Origin: Artocarpus heterophyllus
Taxonomy: Eukaryota; Streptophyta; Magnoliopsida; Rosales; Moraceae
DNA length: 64,000 nucleotides
Reading direction: 5' to 3'
Assembly (NCBI GenBank): GCA_025403435.1
Contig: CM046348.1
Location: 14,942,034-15,006,033, forward strand
The notes under the pieces are model-generated. The model was given only the letters and a program-made list of their open reading frames with translations, was not told the DNA's origin and made no database searches. A program made the position numbers and the translations under genes. Shown piece by piece: positions 32,099-44,025 of the stretch (its first letter is position 1; each line of letters opens with the position of its first letter).

Positions 32099-34287
32099 TA
32101 TCACGCCCTGAAGTATGAGAGATGACGCGGCGGGTTGATTAAGTTAATTAAGTTAAAATTTAGTTAGAACATGAGTTTAAGTATTTAAATTAATTATGAA
32201 AATGTGGAAATTTTTAAACCCTTTTTGAAACAAGCATTTATAATAATTAAACAAGTAAGAATATCATGGTAAATAATAAGAAAATAATAAAGAAATAAAA
32301 GACACAATAATAGGTCCCACTGAGCCATAACTTGTGCACACATATAGTACTGATAATATAATATTACAACCACAGTCCAAGTAAAGGGAAAAATTAGAAT
32401 ATTACATGTCTTGATTTTATAATTTAAATCACCTACGGGGTTCTTCTACTGCTCCTGGGTCCTGTCTGTAGACTCTTCTCTGAACCTAAGCTGAAATCCA
32501 CCTAGAGCAGGGAGAAGGTTTGAAAACAAATAAAATGTGAGCAAAAGGCTCAGTAGGATTGTATCGTTAGAAACATTTAATTTTAAAAGAAAACTTATTT
32601 AGATAATGGACTTGAATACATAAATGAAATTTAATAAGAATTATTCTTATCAAAACCGTTTATTGGTTGACCAGAAAGAATGTCATTTTCTTTTTCTTGG
32701 GCAAACCATATGTATAACACCACTGTAGTGGTCCAGCTGGGCTTTGGGACCTACCTCCAAGGTCGTATGCTACACGACTCGATCTCTAATATGGTATCAT
32801 GCCCTTATATTCATTTCTACTATCATTTAAAACCCAATTACCAGGTATTTTTATTTACATTCATTATGGGGTTCATTGTGAAGTTCACTTCAATCCACGG
32901 TTTATAAAAAAAATAACCAATAAAAATTCCTTTTTCAATCAACCGTTGAAAGCATTTTGATAAAAACCCTTTTTTAAGGCCAAAATCATTTGAAACTGGG
33001 TTACCAAAGGAAAGGAGTAGAAGTCCTACCTCAATACTCTCGTCGGTGTCCCACACTGTAATTTTTGGTCTGCTATACGTTAGCTCTACGGAACCACGAA
33101 CGACCTTAAATAGAAACTAGGTCTATCAGTATCTAGTTTAAGATAGTCAATGTTGCTAAACTATTTCATAGTGTCCTAGTATGCCATTTGTATTCATAAA
33201 ATCATTTATAAAATTAAAATTTCAATTGGGGTTTAAAACAGTAAAAACAGTTGAAAAATAACAAAATCTCACCATGCTCGGTCGGCGTGCCGAACCAAGG
33301 CCGATCACCTTGGTTCGGCACAGTTTGGCCTGCCAGGAAACCAGGTCCAGTCGACCGAACTTTTCTAGGTTCGGCCTGTCGAACGTATGAAGCCGACCTC
33401 TCGAACCCATGAATCTGGCCTGTTGAACACAAAATTCGGCCTACCGATCTGGAAAAATTTCATAATTTTTCAGGCACGGGTTCTCAGCCTCCTGAGGCCT
33501 AATCTTCATTTCAACCTATTTTTCTTAGTTCTTAGGCATGAAAAACAATCATGGATGATAGAAAAACAATATAAAACACTTTTTTAACTCATTTAAATGA
33601 GATTTACTAAAAAATTTTGAATAAATCCAAAAACAGGAAAAATTAAAGAAAAATAAAAAATCCTAATTTAAATCCGTTTTTCTTCAAACAAAGCTTAGAT
33701 TCTAGTTATTCTAAGTTTCCTTAACTTAGATCGAAGGTTTTCTAAGTTCAAATAAGTTTAAATTTCAAAATACAAGAAAAATTAAAAAATTGAAAAAGTT
33801 TTAAAATTCAAAAACTAACCTTGAATCGAAGCTTTAAATCATGTTTTTGGTTGCTCAATCACGTTCCGAGCCTCCAATCTACTAAACTAAAACTTGAGCT
33901 CGCCTTTTTCACTCAAAACTTTGAGAAAGGAAGAGAGGGAAAGAGAGAGATGGTAGAGAGAGTGAGAGAGACGAGAGAGTGAATGAGAGGAAGAGAGAGT
34001 GAGGAAAATAAATAGAGGGAAGAGGAAGCAAAACTATCGAAAAGAAACCGTGTACCACCCACAGTTTTAAAAAAGGACGTGGTTGGTATTCGACAAATTG
34101 TTTTGTTTTAAAAGTCAAAATAACAATTAAAAATAATTAGGCATAATTAAAAACCATTAAAATAATTAAAATAACATTAATTTAAAATTTTCATAAAGTG
34201 ATCAAATTAAGTTTAAAATATTCATTATGACACAATAATCCACCATTTACTCGCTAATATCACTTAAATAAATTTCGGGGTGTTACA
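32099..34287 (-). repeat. 3' LTR of the decayed Gypsy element (about 2.19 kb)
   Basis: Runs from TATCACGCCC (TG degraded to TA) to GGGGTGTTACA, followed by a CCACCCTTAAAAG polypurine region at about 34292. It contains a tract of CGGCAGGCCGA-like words at 33275-33450 and a GA-rich tract at 33922-34010. Both features recur in mirror orientation in the related solo LTR at 41344-43258. Confidence 0.75.
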
Positions 34288-34413
34288 ACTCTCCACCCTT
34301 AAAAGAAATTTCATCCTCAAAATTTACAAATCAATTCAGAAACAAAACAAATGCAGGTACAGCTCCCACATGCTCGACTCTAATTCCTAAGTAGCCTCAT
34401 CATCCCCATGATG

Positions 34414-34914
34414 CTAGCACACAAACTTTGCTAACGGTATATCACGACGACGTAAGCTAATCACTTTTCGATCAATAATCTGGATGGGCACTTCTTCATA
34501 TGTCGTGTCTTCCTGAACCTGTACATCATGAAATGAAACTATCTTACTCTGCTCAGGCAGACACTTCCTAAGCATCGACACGTGAAACACATCATGAACA
34601 TGAGAAAGTTCAGGAGGAAGGTCGAGCTGATAAGCGACCACACCAATACGCTGAGTGATCTCGAATAGTCCAACATATCTCGGTGCAAGCTTACCACTTA
34701 CTCCGAATCGCATAATGCCTTTACGAGGCGATACCGTCAAGAGAACAAAATCTCCTACTGTAAATTCCAAGGGTCGACGTCTTCTATCCGTATAATTCTT
34801 CTGTCGACTCTGAGCTGCCTTTAATCGATCTCGAATTACGGTGACTTTCTTGTTGCTATCGCAAATTTCATCCAACCCAAGAATAATCTTGTCCTCCAGA
34901 TCTGCCCAACACAT
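34414..34914 (-). pseudogene. Gypsy integrase C-terminal region and pol tail
   Basis: 166-residue open segment. It contains FTVGDFVLLTVSPRKGIMRF and LAPRYVGLFEI wording (integrase GPY/F-type region) and later PIQIIDRKV, which precedes the chromodomain-like end in Tekay elements. Separated from the integrase core by a break at about 34915-34929. Confidence 0.85.
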
Positions 34915-34929
34915 CGGTGATCGACACAG

Positions 34930-35229
34930 TCATCTATACAGCGCCTCAAACGGTGCCATGCCAATGCTTGATTGATAGCTGTTGTTGTATGCAAACTCTG
35001 CCAAATGCAAATATTTCTTCCAGTTCCTGCCGAAGTCTAATGCACAAGCACACAACATGTCCTCGAGAATTTGAATAACTAGCTTAGATTGCCCATCAGT
35101 CTGAGGATGAAATGCCATGCTGAAATTCAAATCCATACCTAAAGCCTCCTGAAAGCTCCTCCAGTACTTGGCATTGAATCTAGTGTCTCTATTAGAGGTG
35201 ATGGACAAGGGAATTCCATGCAATCTCAC
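34930..35229 (-). pseudogene. Gypsy integrase core, catalytic Glu changed to Lys
   Basis: 99-residue open segment with the second Asp of the DDE triad in SNRDTRF (residue 15) and HPQTDGQS. The next residue, where active elements have the catalytic Glu, is Lys (residue 49, codon at 35083-35085). The end reads EFAYNNSYQSSIGMAPFEALYR, typical of Gypsy integrases. The N-terminal zinc-binding part upstream (35230-36059) is scattered over broken frames. Confidence 0.88.
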
Positions 35230-36059
35230 TATATTCTGCAGGTATTATTCTCCGAGAACTCTCCTCGAACATGTTGACCTGAGTAGGATGAAATGCGCTG
35301 ATTTTGTTAACCTGTCGACCACGACCCAAATTGCATCATGCCTTTGCTCCATCCTTGGCAAACCTGTAAGGAAATCTATCGTCACGTGCTCCTATTTCCA
35401 CCCTAAAATAGGAAGCGGCTGAAGCTGAACTGTTGGCTTCTAATGCTCAGCTTTCACTTGAAGACACGTCGCACACTTGGCTATGTATTCCCAGACCTCT
35501 TCCTTCATACCTCTCCATCAATGTTGCCTCTTTAAATCACGATACATCTTCGTGCTTCCTGGAAGAATAGCAAACTGAGACTTATAGGCTTCGTCCATTA
35601 TGGCTTTTGTCACTTCTGCCATTGCTGGAACTGCTAGGCACTCCCAGAAGTATAACAATCCATCAGCATGTATCCCCCATTCTTCAAATTGCTCTCAGTT
35701 CTGAATCCGCATCTAGATTCCCCGTAAATGCTAGTCCTGCCATTGATGCTGTTTCACCATCAGAACAAGAGCTGGGGTCGTCTCCATATGTTACACCGAA
35801 ACTCATTCGTAGTCTTCGTGACACTGTAGCCCGTACTTACTCACTGTCGCATCTCTTTTTCAATCTTCAAGAGCCAAGCATGCAAGAATCCCTAAAAACT
35901 TCCTGCTAAGTGCATCCGCGACCACATTGGCCTTTCTGGGATGGTACTGCAGCGCGAAATCATAATCCTCCATATATTCCATCCACCTTTATTGTCTCAA
36001 GTTTAGATCCCTCTAAGTGAACAGAAAACCTGAAATGTCATCCCGTACAAATAACATCT

Positions 36060-36266
36060 CTAGATCTTCAGCGCATGAATTACCGCCGCAAGCTCCAAGT
36101 CGTGAGTAGGGTAGTTCCACTCATGAGGTCGTACCTGTCTTGATCCATATGCCACCACGCGTCCATGTTGCATTAACACGCACCCAAGCCCGCGTCCTGA
36201 AGCATCTATGTAAACCTCGTACGGCACATCATTGTTGGGAATAACCAATACTGGGGCTAAAGTCAA
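36060..36266 (-). pseudogene. Gypsy RNase H fragment
   Basis: 68-residue open segment with [15 protein letters not shown] (first catalytic Asp) and [16 protein letters not shown] (catalytic Glu). Truncated on both sides by stops. Confidence 0.88.
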
Positions 36267-36581
36267 CCGATTCTTTAATTCTTAAAAAGCGAGCTCATAT
36301 TCTTCATCCCACTCAAACCTGATGTTCTTCTTGATCAATTTTGTCAGCGGCGCTGCGATCTTCGAAAAATCCTTCACAAACTTCCTGTAGTACCCTACAA
36401 GCCTCAAGAAACTACGAATTTCTGCCACATTCTTTGGTCTTTCTCATTCCACTATGGCTTCTACCTTGGACGGATCCACCGAAATACCTTACTCAGAGAT
36501 GACATGGCCCAGAAACTTAACTTTTGTTAACCAAAACTCGTACTTTTTTTTCTTAGCGAACAACTGGTGCTCCCGTAGAGT

Positions 36582-36956
36582 CTAAAGCATGATTCTGAGA
36601 TGCTGTTCATGCTCCTCCCAAGTCTTAGAATATACTAGGATATCGTCGATGAACATAATCATGAACTGATCCAGATAAGGCCTGAATATCCTGTTCATCA
36701 AATCCATGAAAGCTGCCGGAGCGTTTGTCAACCCAAACGGCATCATCAGAAACTTAAAGTGTCCATATCGGGTCCTAAAAGCTGTCTTGGGAATGTCCTC
36801 CTCCTTTATCCTGAGCTGATGGTATCTCGAATACAAATCTATCTTCGAGAAATACCATGAACCTCCCAACTGGTCAAACAGTTTATCGATCATAGGCAAA
36901 GGATACTTGTTCTTCATCGTGACCCGATTTAGCTGCCGATAATCTATACACAACAT
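36582..36956 (-). pseudogene. Gypsy reverse transcriptase core
   Basis: 124 residues with [19 protein letters not shown], the [20 protein letters not shown] palm segment and the catalytic box FIDD (residues 102-105). The frame then breaks. Upstream, 37044-37259 encodes the preceding FEDVFPDELPGLPPHREIEF segment in another frame. Confidence 0.9.
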
Positions 36957-37259
36957 GAGAGTCCCATCATGTTTCTTAGCGAAAAAAATCGATGCTCCCC
37001 ATAGTGATGTACTATTCCAGATATATCCCTTATCAGCAAGCTCCTAAAGTTGCTTTCTCGATTCCTTCATCTCTGCCGGCGCCATCTGATAAGGTACTAT
37101 GAAAATTGGTGCTATTCCAGGGAGCAACTCAATACCAAATTCGATCTCCCGATGCGGTGGTAATCCTGGCAACTCGTCGGGAAAAACATCTTCGAATTTG
37201 TCCACCACTAGAATCGATGCGTTTCTTCTTGAGGCATTGGGCTCTATTTCTAGATTCAT

Positions 37260-37752
37260 GAGGAAGGCCCTCTTATACGAGTGGACCAAAGGTTTGAATC
37301 TCAAGGGATGCACTCCCCTTGCGGGAGACAAATTCGAGCAGGGGCACCCAAGCCTCTTCGGCAATACGTTCGAGGGACCCGCAGGCTCCGGCCGGGGACC
37401 AAAAACCCTCAACATCTAGTTGGATTGGTACCTGGGATAGAGCTAAGGTCCTCTAATACGAGTGGTCAAACGTTCAAATCCTAGGGGAAACGCTGCCCCC
37501 GCGAGAGGCAAATCTAAGTAGGGGCCCCCGGATAAGAGGGCCTTAGGCTTATCACATGTACCAATCCAACTACTAGTTGGATTGGTACCTGGGATAAGCC
37601 TAAGGCCCTCTTATATGAGTGGACCAAAGGTTTGAATCCTAGGGGACGCGCTCCCCCTGGGGGAATCCGAGCAGGGGCCCCCCAGGCTTCTCCGGCATTA
37701 CGTTCGAGGGACCCACCAGGCTCTGGCCGTGGGACCAAGAACCCTTAACACA
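37260..37752. repeat. GC-rich repeat cluster with a 41-bp hairpin
   Basis: Three partial copies of a GC-rich unit: about 37262-37420, 37421-37530 and 37600-37745. Each has 'ctcttatatgagtggaccaaa', 'gtttgaatcctagggg' and 'gcaggggcccc' words and leads to 'ccgggaccaagaaccctcaac'. Between the second and third, 37532-37572 and 37574-37614 are inverted repeats with only two mismatches. The 'aggtttgaatcc' phrase resembles a tRNA B box but has no properly spaced A box. Function unknown; ORFs here are read through the repeats and not believed. Confidence 0.7.
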
Positions 37753-38165
37753 TGCGATGTGAATATCATTATGGAGGTTATTTGAGGAGCATAAAATTAT
37801 ATTATCTCTGAACAGTGATGAATCAAAAATTTTTTGTCAGGGCTATTAATGAGGAGAAAAATTGGCTCATAACTACAACAAAAAGTTTAACCAAAGTTAA
37901 AAATTATTAATGTAATACAATTGTTGTCAACCTTGTTATCAAAGTTAATGAAAATATCTTTTTTGACCTACACAAGTGAAATATCATTTATCAATTGATT
38001 TCACATTCAATTGTACGGTCAATTCTTCATAAAATTCATAGTAAAAAATATTCTCTCTATAATAGCAATAATCCTTATTAGAGTTATTGTTGATAATGTC
38101 AAATGCGAGTCAATTGCTATATATATATATATAAGCTATTTTTTTCCTATTGGACTAGGTTTCGC
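37751..38165 (+). repeat. Direct duplication flanking the decayed Gypsy element, right copy
   Basis: Partner of 31669-32098, from 'catgcgatgtgaatatc' to 'tattggactaggtttcgcg'. Confidence 0.8.
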
Positions 38166-38725
38166 GCAAGTTCACTAATACCTTTTTATGAAGCATTAGT
38201 CCTTAGAATTGATCATCCAAGTGTCATAAGCTCTAAACATAAAATCTTTTAGGATACTTCTTAGAAAATTATAATTGAATATTACAGCTTTTTATTGTCA
38301 AAAATCGAGAATGAATTATTTAGACTAAAATATGTTACCCAAAAAAAGAAAAGAAAAGAAAGAAGGACTAAAAAAAAAGTTAGTATTTATCGTATATACT
38401 ACATAAAGAAACAAGCCGATATTTATATAAAGTGTATTATTGAGTTTTTTAATAAATTGATCTTTTATAAAAAGTGTGAGAGAGTGAATATATTTAATTT
38501 TAAAAGACAATGATCAATTTTTTAATTTTTAAGGGCTATTCGTAGTTTAATCCAATACAATATGTATGCATACGGATGTATATATTGATTGATAAAAAAG
38601 TTGAGCTCCCTAGTCAGGTCGCAGGTTGCTGCACATTTGGGACCCAATTAAGTGCTGATTAATATTTGCACAGTTCTGGAAAAAATTTTGCATCTTTTTT
38701 CTTGTTGACATACAACTTAATCATA

Positions 38726-38765
<40 letters not shown>

Positions 38766-41258
38766 GGGCAGCACCCAAGCTTTAGATGCCACCTGCATGC
38801 GTCTTCTCAATAATGACAGCCAATATTCCCATATAGATGAAGAATAAATAATGTTGTTTTGTAGGGTTAATCTTGCGCTTGGTTTCTAAATTTTATCTTC
38901 AATCTTTTTTTGGTTATTGACTTTGAAACGCCTTAAACTTAATCTTTGATTTATCAGTTTGTTTTAATTTTAGTACTTTTTTAAGTTTGGTATAAAAGAA
39001 ATGATAAAATATGTAGTTAATTATGATAGAAAATAGTATTTTACTAAAAATTAAGAGAATATGGAATATGTATATGATTATGACGCAAAAATGTAAACTA
39101 ACATTGTGCTAATTGAATAATAATCATATTTTGTTCTAGTTTTAACACACAACTGATGAAAAGAACAAAAGTTGAAAAAATCTGATAGATCAAGGATTAA
39201 GTTTGAGATGTTATGTTAAGGACTAAAGTTGGATTGACAACAACAATCAAAGACCTTCTCTGGAATTAACCCTTATACCTATATATGAAAGAGTTTTCAA
39301 TGTTTACTCTTTTTTTTAATCATCAACGGTGACATACAAAATCATAGAAATATGTGAATGCTTTAATTGTATTTGATGATGTGACAATTCATATTACTTG
39401 CAGTAACAGGTTGCTTAACAACCTAATAATCTTAATCACTTTTAGAAAAAAAAATTTATTAAACATTAATTAAATAAATTATTTTTTCACTTGTTTCGAA
39501 AATGGGAAAAAAAACATGGAAACAAAATAGTAGGTATAAAAACCCACCTCATGAAGGGTACCCGAAGATGGGTTAAATAAATAAAAACATTGATATCTGT
39601 CTAAGATAAAAGGCAAACTTACACGTCGAATAAACAAGAGGTCCTCAACATATTATACTTAAAAAAAAAATATTCAAGAGTCATATATACCTTTGAATCA
39701 AACTCTTGAATTTCCTCAAGTAACTTAAATCATGAATCCCAACATATGGGAAGAAGATCAGTGAATTCTCTCTCTGAAAAATTATCTTCAATATGCAGAT
39801 ACAATGACCGACATGTTGCCAACCAGAACCACTAAGTAGAAGCTTAATAATTGATCTAGCTAAGAAATCCAATTATTTAAAAAAAAAAAAAAGAGCACTA
39901 TACGACATACTTCAATAGATAGGTCTTTGATCATAAATTATTTATTACTTAGAAGAATCACGAATGAAAATGGAGAAATACAAAATTGGGAATAAACCTA
40001 ACCCAGAATGGAAATGAAATTAAAGATGAGATTAAAAAAACTAAGAAAATGAATCTTTAATTTGATTCTATTTTTAATAAAAAATGTGTAAAAAAATCAT
40101 GTTAATAGGTAGACAACAAGTTGCCCATCAATAATCATATTTAATGAGTTTTTTAAGTTTAATGCTCATTAAACTACACCCATGTGTGTGTATATATATA
40201 TATAGTATGTGTGTGTACGTATGTATCTTGTCCTTACTAATTATATAAAGCGTCACCTTAATTGAAGAATATTCTGATCATGTGGGTATCCTATGCAATA
40301 TGGGGGGATCCATGGAATCTTTTCTTTTAGGGACAGAATATAGAACACAAAGAAAGTGAGGTATAAATATTAAAATTCTATATTAATTATGGGGGTAGAT
40401 ATAGTGGGAGCTCAACTATAAGGTCCTTAACTTATCGGGAGCACAATTAAAATTCTTCAAAATTAATTGTTTGAATTTAAAAGAAATTATTAAAATATCA
40501 TGCCCCACTATGAGAGCAATGTGCATGACCAAAGGTCTATTATTGGATCCTTGTCTGAAAAATATTTCATATTCTATGAGTGGATATCTCGACCAAACTA
40601 ATTAGTTGATCCATCTTTTTCTTTTGTTTTTCTAAAAGTGAAAACAAACAAGAAAAGAAAAGGAAAACCATTTGATCTTATCATTTCAGTGAATCAGCTA
40701 TCATCTAGCTCCGTTCTAAAGATAAGCAGAGCCGTACATGTTGTCTTATGTACGTGATTTTCTTTGGGTTAGAAAGACTAATTAAAAAGTAGAGACTAAT
40801 AGTGGAGTAGCCACTAAGGGAAGAGTCAGTCGGTGATTTTTTTATTAAAAAAAAAGGATAGATTATGTACTGTTTTTTAGATTAAGTTCCCTATTGAAAA
40901 TTTTGATTGGTATAATTTACGTACATATTTAGCTTAACAAGAATGCCATACTCCCAAATATTGATTGGATTTTTGAGTAAAAATGAATGAAGTATGAGGA
41001 CTGAATTCAAGTGTTAAGACCTAAATAGAAAAAGCTCTCTCGAAACTATATTTGATTTTGTTAAACTTTCTTTTTCTTCTTGAAGATAATGTCACGCCTC
41101 AAATGCCTTTTTAAGCTCTTCCGAGTGGACTATATTTTAACCTTTTCTTCTACCACATCTCATTGTGGTATGCGTCAAGCAATAGGTTCCTAATAATCCT
41201 ATCTCTCACTAAAAGTTAGTCGTTAGAATCCTCTCTTGTGCATATAACTCTTAAATAT
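38166..41258. other. AT-rich intergenic DNA
   Basis: No gene supported. Contains a (TA)n microsatellite at about 38730-38762, a (GT/AT)n tract at about 40186-40218 and several A/T runs. The overlapping ORFs at 38295-38513 and its complement are low-complexity. Confidence 0.5.
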
Positions 41259-41338
41259 AGGGTTACTTATTTTTGTATATCCCTGTATTTTAAACTTATT
41301 CAGAAAACATGCTTTTGCTTTTTAAATCTCCATAGTTG

Positions 41339-41343
41339 TATAC
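41339..41343. repeat. Target-site duplication TATAC (left copy)
   Basis: Precedes the solo LTR; repeated at 43259-43263. Confidence 0.85.
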
Positions 41344-43258
41344 TATAACGCCTCTAAATTTCAAAGCAAGGTTAGTTATGTTAAGTTTAGTTATTAAGTG
41401 TGTCAGTGTAAATTTTGTTATTAATTTTAGTTATTTAAAGATTTTGTTGCATTTGTCCTATTTAAAAATTTGAATTTTAGTGTTAAAAATATCAAATGAC
41501 ATTTTTTCCCACATTTTTTTCATATTTACGAAAATGTCATTGGGCCTTTAAATTTCCTTTTCTTTTTCCTTTCCCTTCCCATTTCTCACGATTACTCTCT
41601 CTCTCTTTCACTCGCCTCTCTCTTTCCCTCTCACCGTCTCTTTCTTTCTCTCATTCTCTCAAAAATTTTTGTTTCAAAATCGAGCCCAAGCTTCGATTTA
41701 GCAGATTGGAGGCTTGGAAATGTGATTGAGCAACCACAAACACGATTCAAGGATTGAATCAATGTTAGTTTTTAAAATTTTAAAACTTTTTCAAATTTTC
41801 AATTTTCTTTGTATTTTGCAACCCTAGCTTTGATGAGCTTAGATAATGTTTAATCTAAGCTTATAGGACTTATTTTACAATGAATCTAAGCTTTATTTGA
41901 ACAAAAATTGAATTAATCAAGTTTTTGTATTTTTCTTTGATTTTCAAATCAAATGTGAAATTGAGTTTAAAGTTGGAGAAAATGCTTTAAATGTGTTCTA
42001 TTATGGTTTTCTATGCTTTATATATGATTTTCATGATCTGGGAATTGAAAAACAGGTTTTAAATTTGAATTTTGAGCTTGGGGAGATCGAGACTCGAAGC
42101 CTCGGGTCCCTATACTTTTCCAGTTAGGCAGCCGAACTACGTGTTCGGCAGGCCGGATTCAAAGGTTCGGCAGGCCGGATTCATCTGGTCGGCAGGCCGA
42201 ACCTAGGAAAAGTTCGACAGGCCGGTCCTGGTTGGTCGGCAGGCCGATTCAGGGTATTCGGCAGGCCGACCGTGGACTTGGAAAAATTATGTTTTTGCTA
42301 CAGTTTTCAATGTTTGATGATTCTGAAATGTTACAAAAAGGATTATGATTTTGGGGTTATGATTATTTTGAGTTAAAGGCACACTGATAAGTAAATTAAC
42401 ATAATGATATTTGTTAAACATGATTTCTGATCTTAAATACAGCTTTTAAGGTTTTGAACGTATGTGGAGCGTACGTTGGGTTTTATTTGGAGCTTACGTT
42501 ATTGAATTTTTATGAGGTAGGATATTACTATCCCTTTCTTTGGTAGCCCCTTTTAAATTATTTGGCCAAAGTTTATTTCTTAAATGTTTCCTTTAAGAAT
42601 GATTTTGGTGATTGAGTTTGAAGAATTGAATTTTGATATTCCTTTCGGATTTCCAAAAATCCGTACGGTAATGTTCGTCAAGTTTTATTCAAGTAAGTAC
42701 TAATTGATTTTTATTAAGATCTTGAGATTAGATTATCAATGATATTTTATCTATAAATGTTATTTTTAAATAACTTGTTTTTAACTAAATATCCTATTGA
42801 GCCTTCCGCTCATGTTTTCCTATTTTTAAAATCCCACTTCTAGGTTGAGGAGGACGGATGGGCCCAGGATCGAAACCTAGCTCTTTGGCTTGAAATCGTA
42901 TTCTCTTTAAAACTGTGGTAGGATGCGTGTATTGTACGGCTTGTCCCAGTGTTGATGTTATTTTCACCTCTGTTGATAGTATATTTTAATTTATCTTAGA
43001 GACGATAATTTGTGATGAATTTCAATGATTTTGTATTATTGATATTATGATTTATTTATTTATCTACTCACCTTCGTGGTAAGCATCCACGTGATGGCGA
43101 ATAAGAATAGGATCTCGGCCCCACCATCGTGGCATTCACATGACGGTGACCGCCGATGTTATTATTTATTTCGATGATATTTATTTATTTTTCACGTATA
43201 TTTATACTCTTTTTTTTATTCATCTAAAACTCCATGACCCCCACCTCGGGGCGTCACA
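41344..43258 (+). mobile_element. Solo Gypsy LTR, 1915 bp, related to the 32-37 kb element
   Basis: Runs from TATAACGCCTC (TG degraded to TA) to CCTCGGGGCGTCACA, with perfect 5-bp flanks TATAC. It shares layout and sequence with the LTR at 32099-34287, in opposite orientation. This includes the pyrimidine-rich block at 41595-41660 and a tandem tract of CGGCAGGCCG words at 42130-42275. No internal region remains. Confidence 0.85.
42130..42275 (+). repeat. Short tandem tract of TCGGCAGGCCG words inside the solo LTR
   Basis: Six spaced copies of CGGCAGGCCG or CGACAGGCCG at 20-30 bp intervals, in otherwise AT-rich DNA. The mirror tract in the related LTR is at 33275-33450. Confidence 0.75.
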
Positions 43259-43263
43259 TATAC
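43259..43263. repeat. Target-site duplication TATAC (right copy)
   Basis: Matches 41339-41343. Confidence 0.85.
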
Positions 43264-44025
43264 TTTCAAATTAAATTATTTTTACAAATGTATATTCTTT
43301 CTTAATCAATGGTCAATTTTAACTAAGAAAATGACACTAATATCCTTAAAAATTAATAATTAAAATAAAAACTAAAGAAAAAAAATTAAGAATTATTTTA
43401 AAATAAAAACAAATCAACATCAAAATTAAAAAGGAAAGGAAGAAAAAGAAGAGAAGCAAATCCCACAACTATATAACAATTAAGATAATGCTTAGAACTC
43501 CAATTTCTCAAGTTTTAATACCAACCAAAATCAACATCAAAGAATTGCAAAACTCAATTTATCTATTGCAAGAACCAATTCAAACAAAAAACACAGAGGT
43601 GCTCAAAAGAAAATATAACTAAAAATGGTAAAAAAAGAAAGATAGAACTGAATGAGTTCAAATCCACATCAATGAGACTACATTTTTGTGTCATTGACCA
43701 TTGATGGGAAATTGATGTGGGTGGGTCTCAGACTACTCTTAGTGTTTATGGTTGGAATTAAAGCACAATTGGATCAATAGTTGAAAATTTTTAGTTGCTT
43801 TAGTTATTTTAAAATCAATGTAGCTCTCTCTTTTCAAAATATTTTAACTTTTTTATTTAAGGGCATTCATTTAGCAATCAAAATTGAAAGTTGACCAAAA
43901 AATTATAAATTTATGTATTAAATAAAATATAATGGGATACGTTTGATAAGATTAAAAACTAAAGCTATATATATTTTTTAATAAACTTAAACACACAAAG
44001 TATAATAAGTTAAATAACCCTTTAT

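Larger units (their letters stand above)
32099..37259 (-). mobile_element. Decayed Ty3/Gypsy retrotransposon (Tekay/Del-like), 5' end lost
   Basis: In element orientation the 3' half is present: RT, RNase H, integrase, C-terminal region, polypurine tract and 3' LTR (32099-34287). Gag, protease and the 5' LTR are missing; pol similarity stops at about 37259, where GC-rich repeats begin. Stops, frameshifts and a changed catalytic integrase residue show that it is dead. The family call rests on RT and integrase wording typical of the chromovirus Tekay/Del clade. Confidence 0.88.
41259..44025. mobile_element. TIR element related to 25843-26335, split by a solo LTR
   Basis: The left end 'agggttacttatttttgtat' (41261) and the right end 'aagttaaataaccc' (about 44006-44021) are imperfect inverted repeats resembling those of the 25.8-kb element. 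The inner sequence after the LTR (43264 onward) matches that element's interior in order ('aatgtata..ctttcttaat', then 'caattttaactaagaaa'). The LTR at 41344-43258 inserted into it later. Confidence 0.5.

Noticed and set aside
37044..37484. Overlapping ORFs of 67-123 aa on both strands
   Set aside because: They read through the GC-rich repeats. Only the part below 37259 on the minus strand is pol-derived.
37260..37752. tRNA-derived SINE cluster
   Set aside because: A B-box-like phrase exists, but no A box at normal spacing, no poly(A) tail and no target duplication.
31669..38165. The 0.43-kb duplicates as LTRs of one complete element
   Set aside because: They have TGCG and CGCA-like edges, but the flanks (atgca against agttc) do not match and no PBS or PPT was seen next to them. 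Left open as a finding, not annotated as LTRs.
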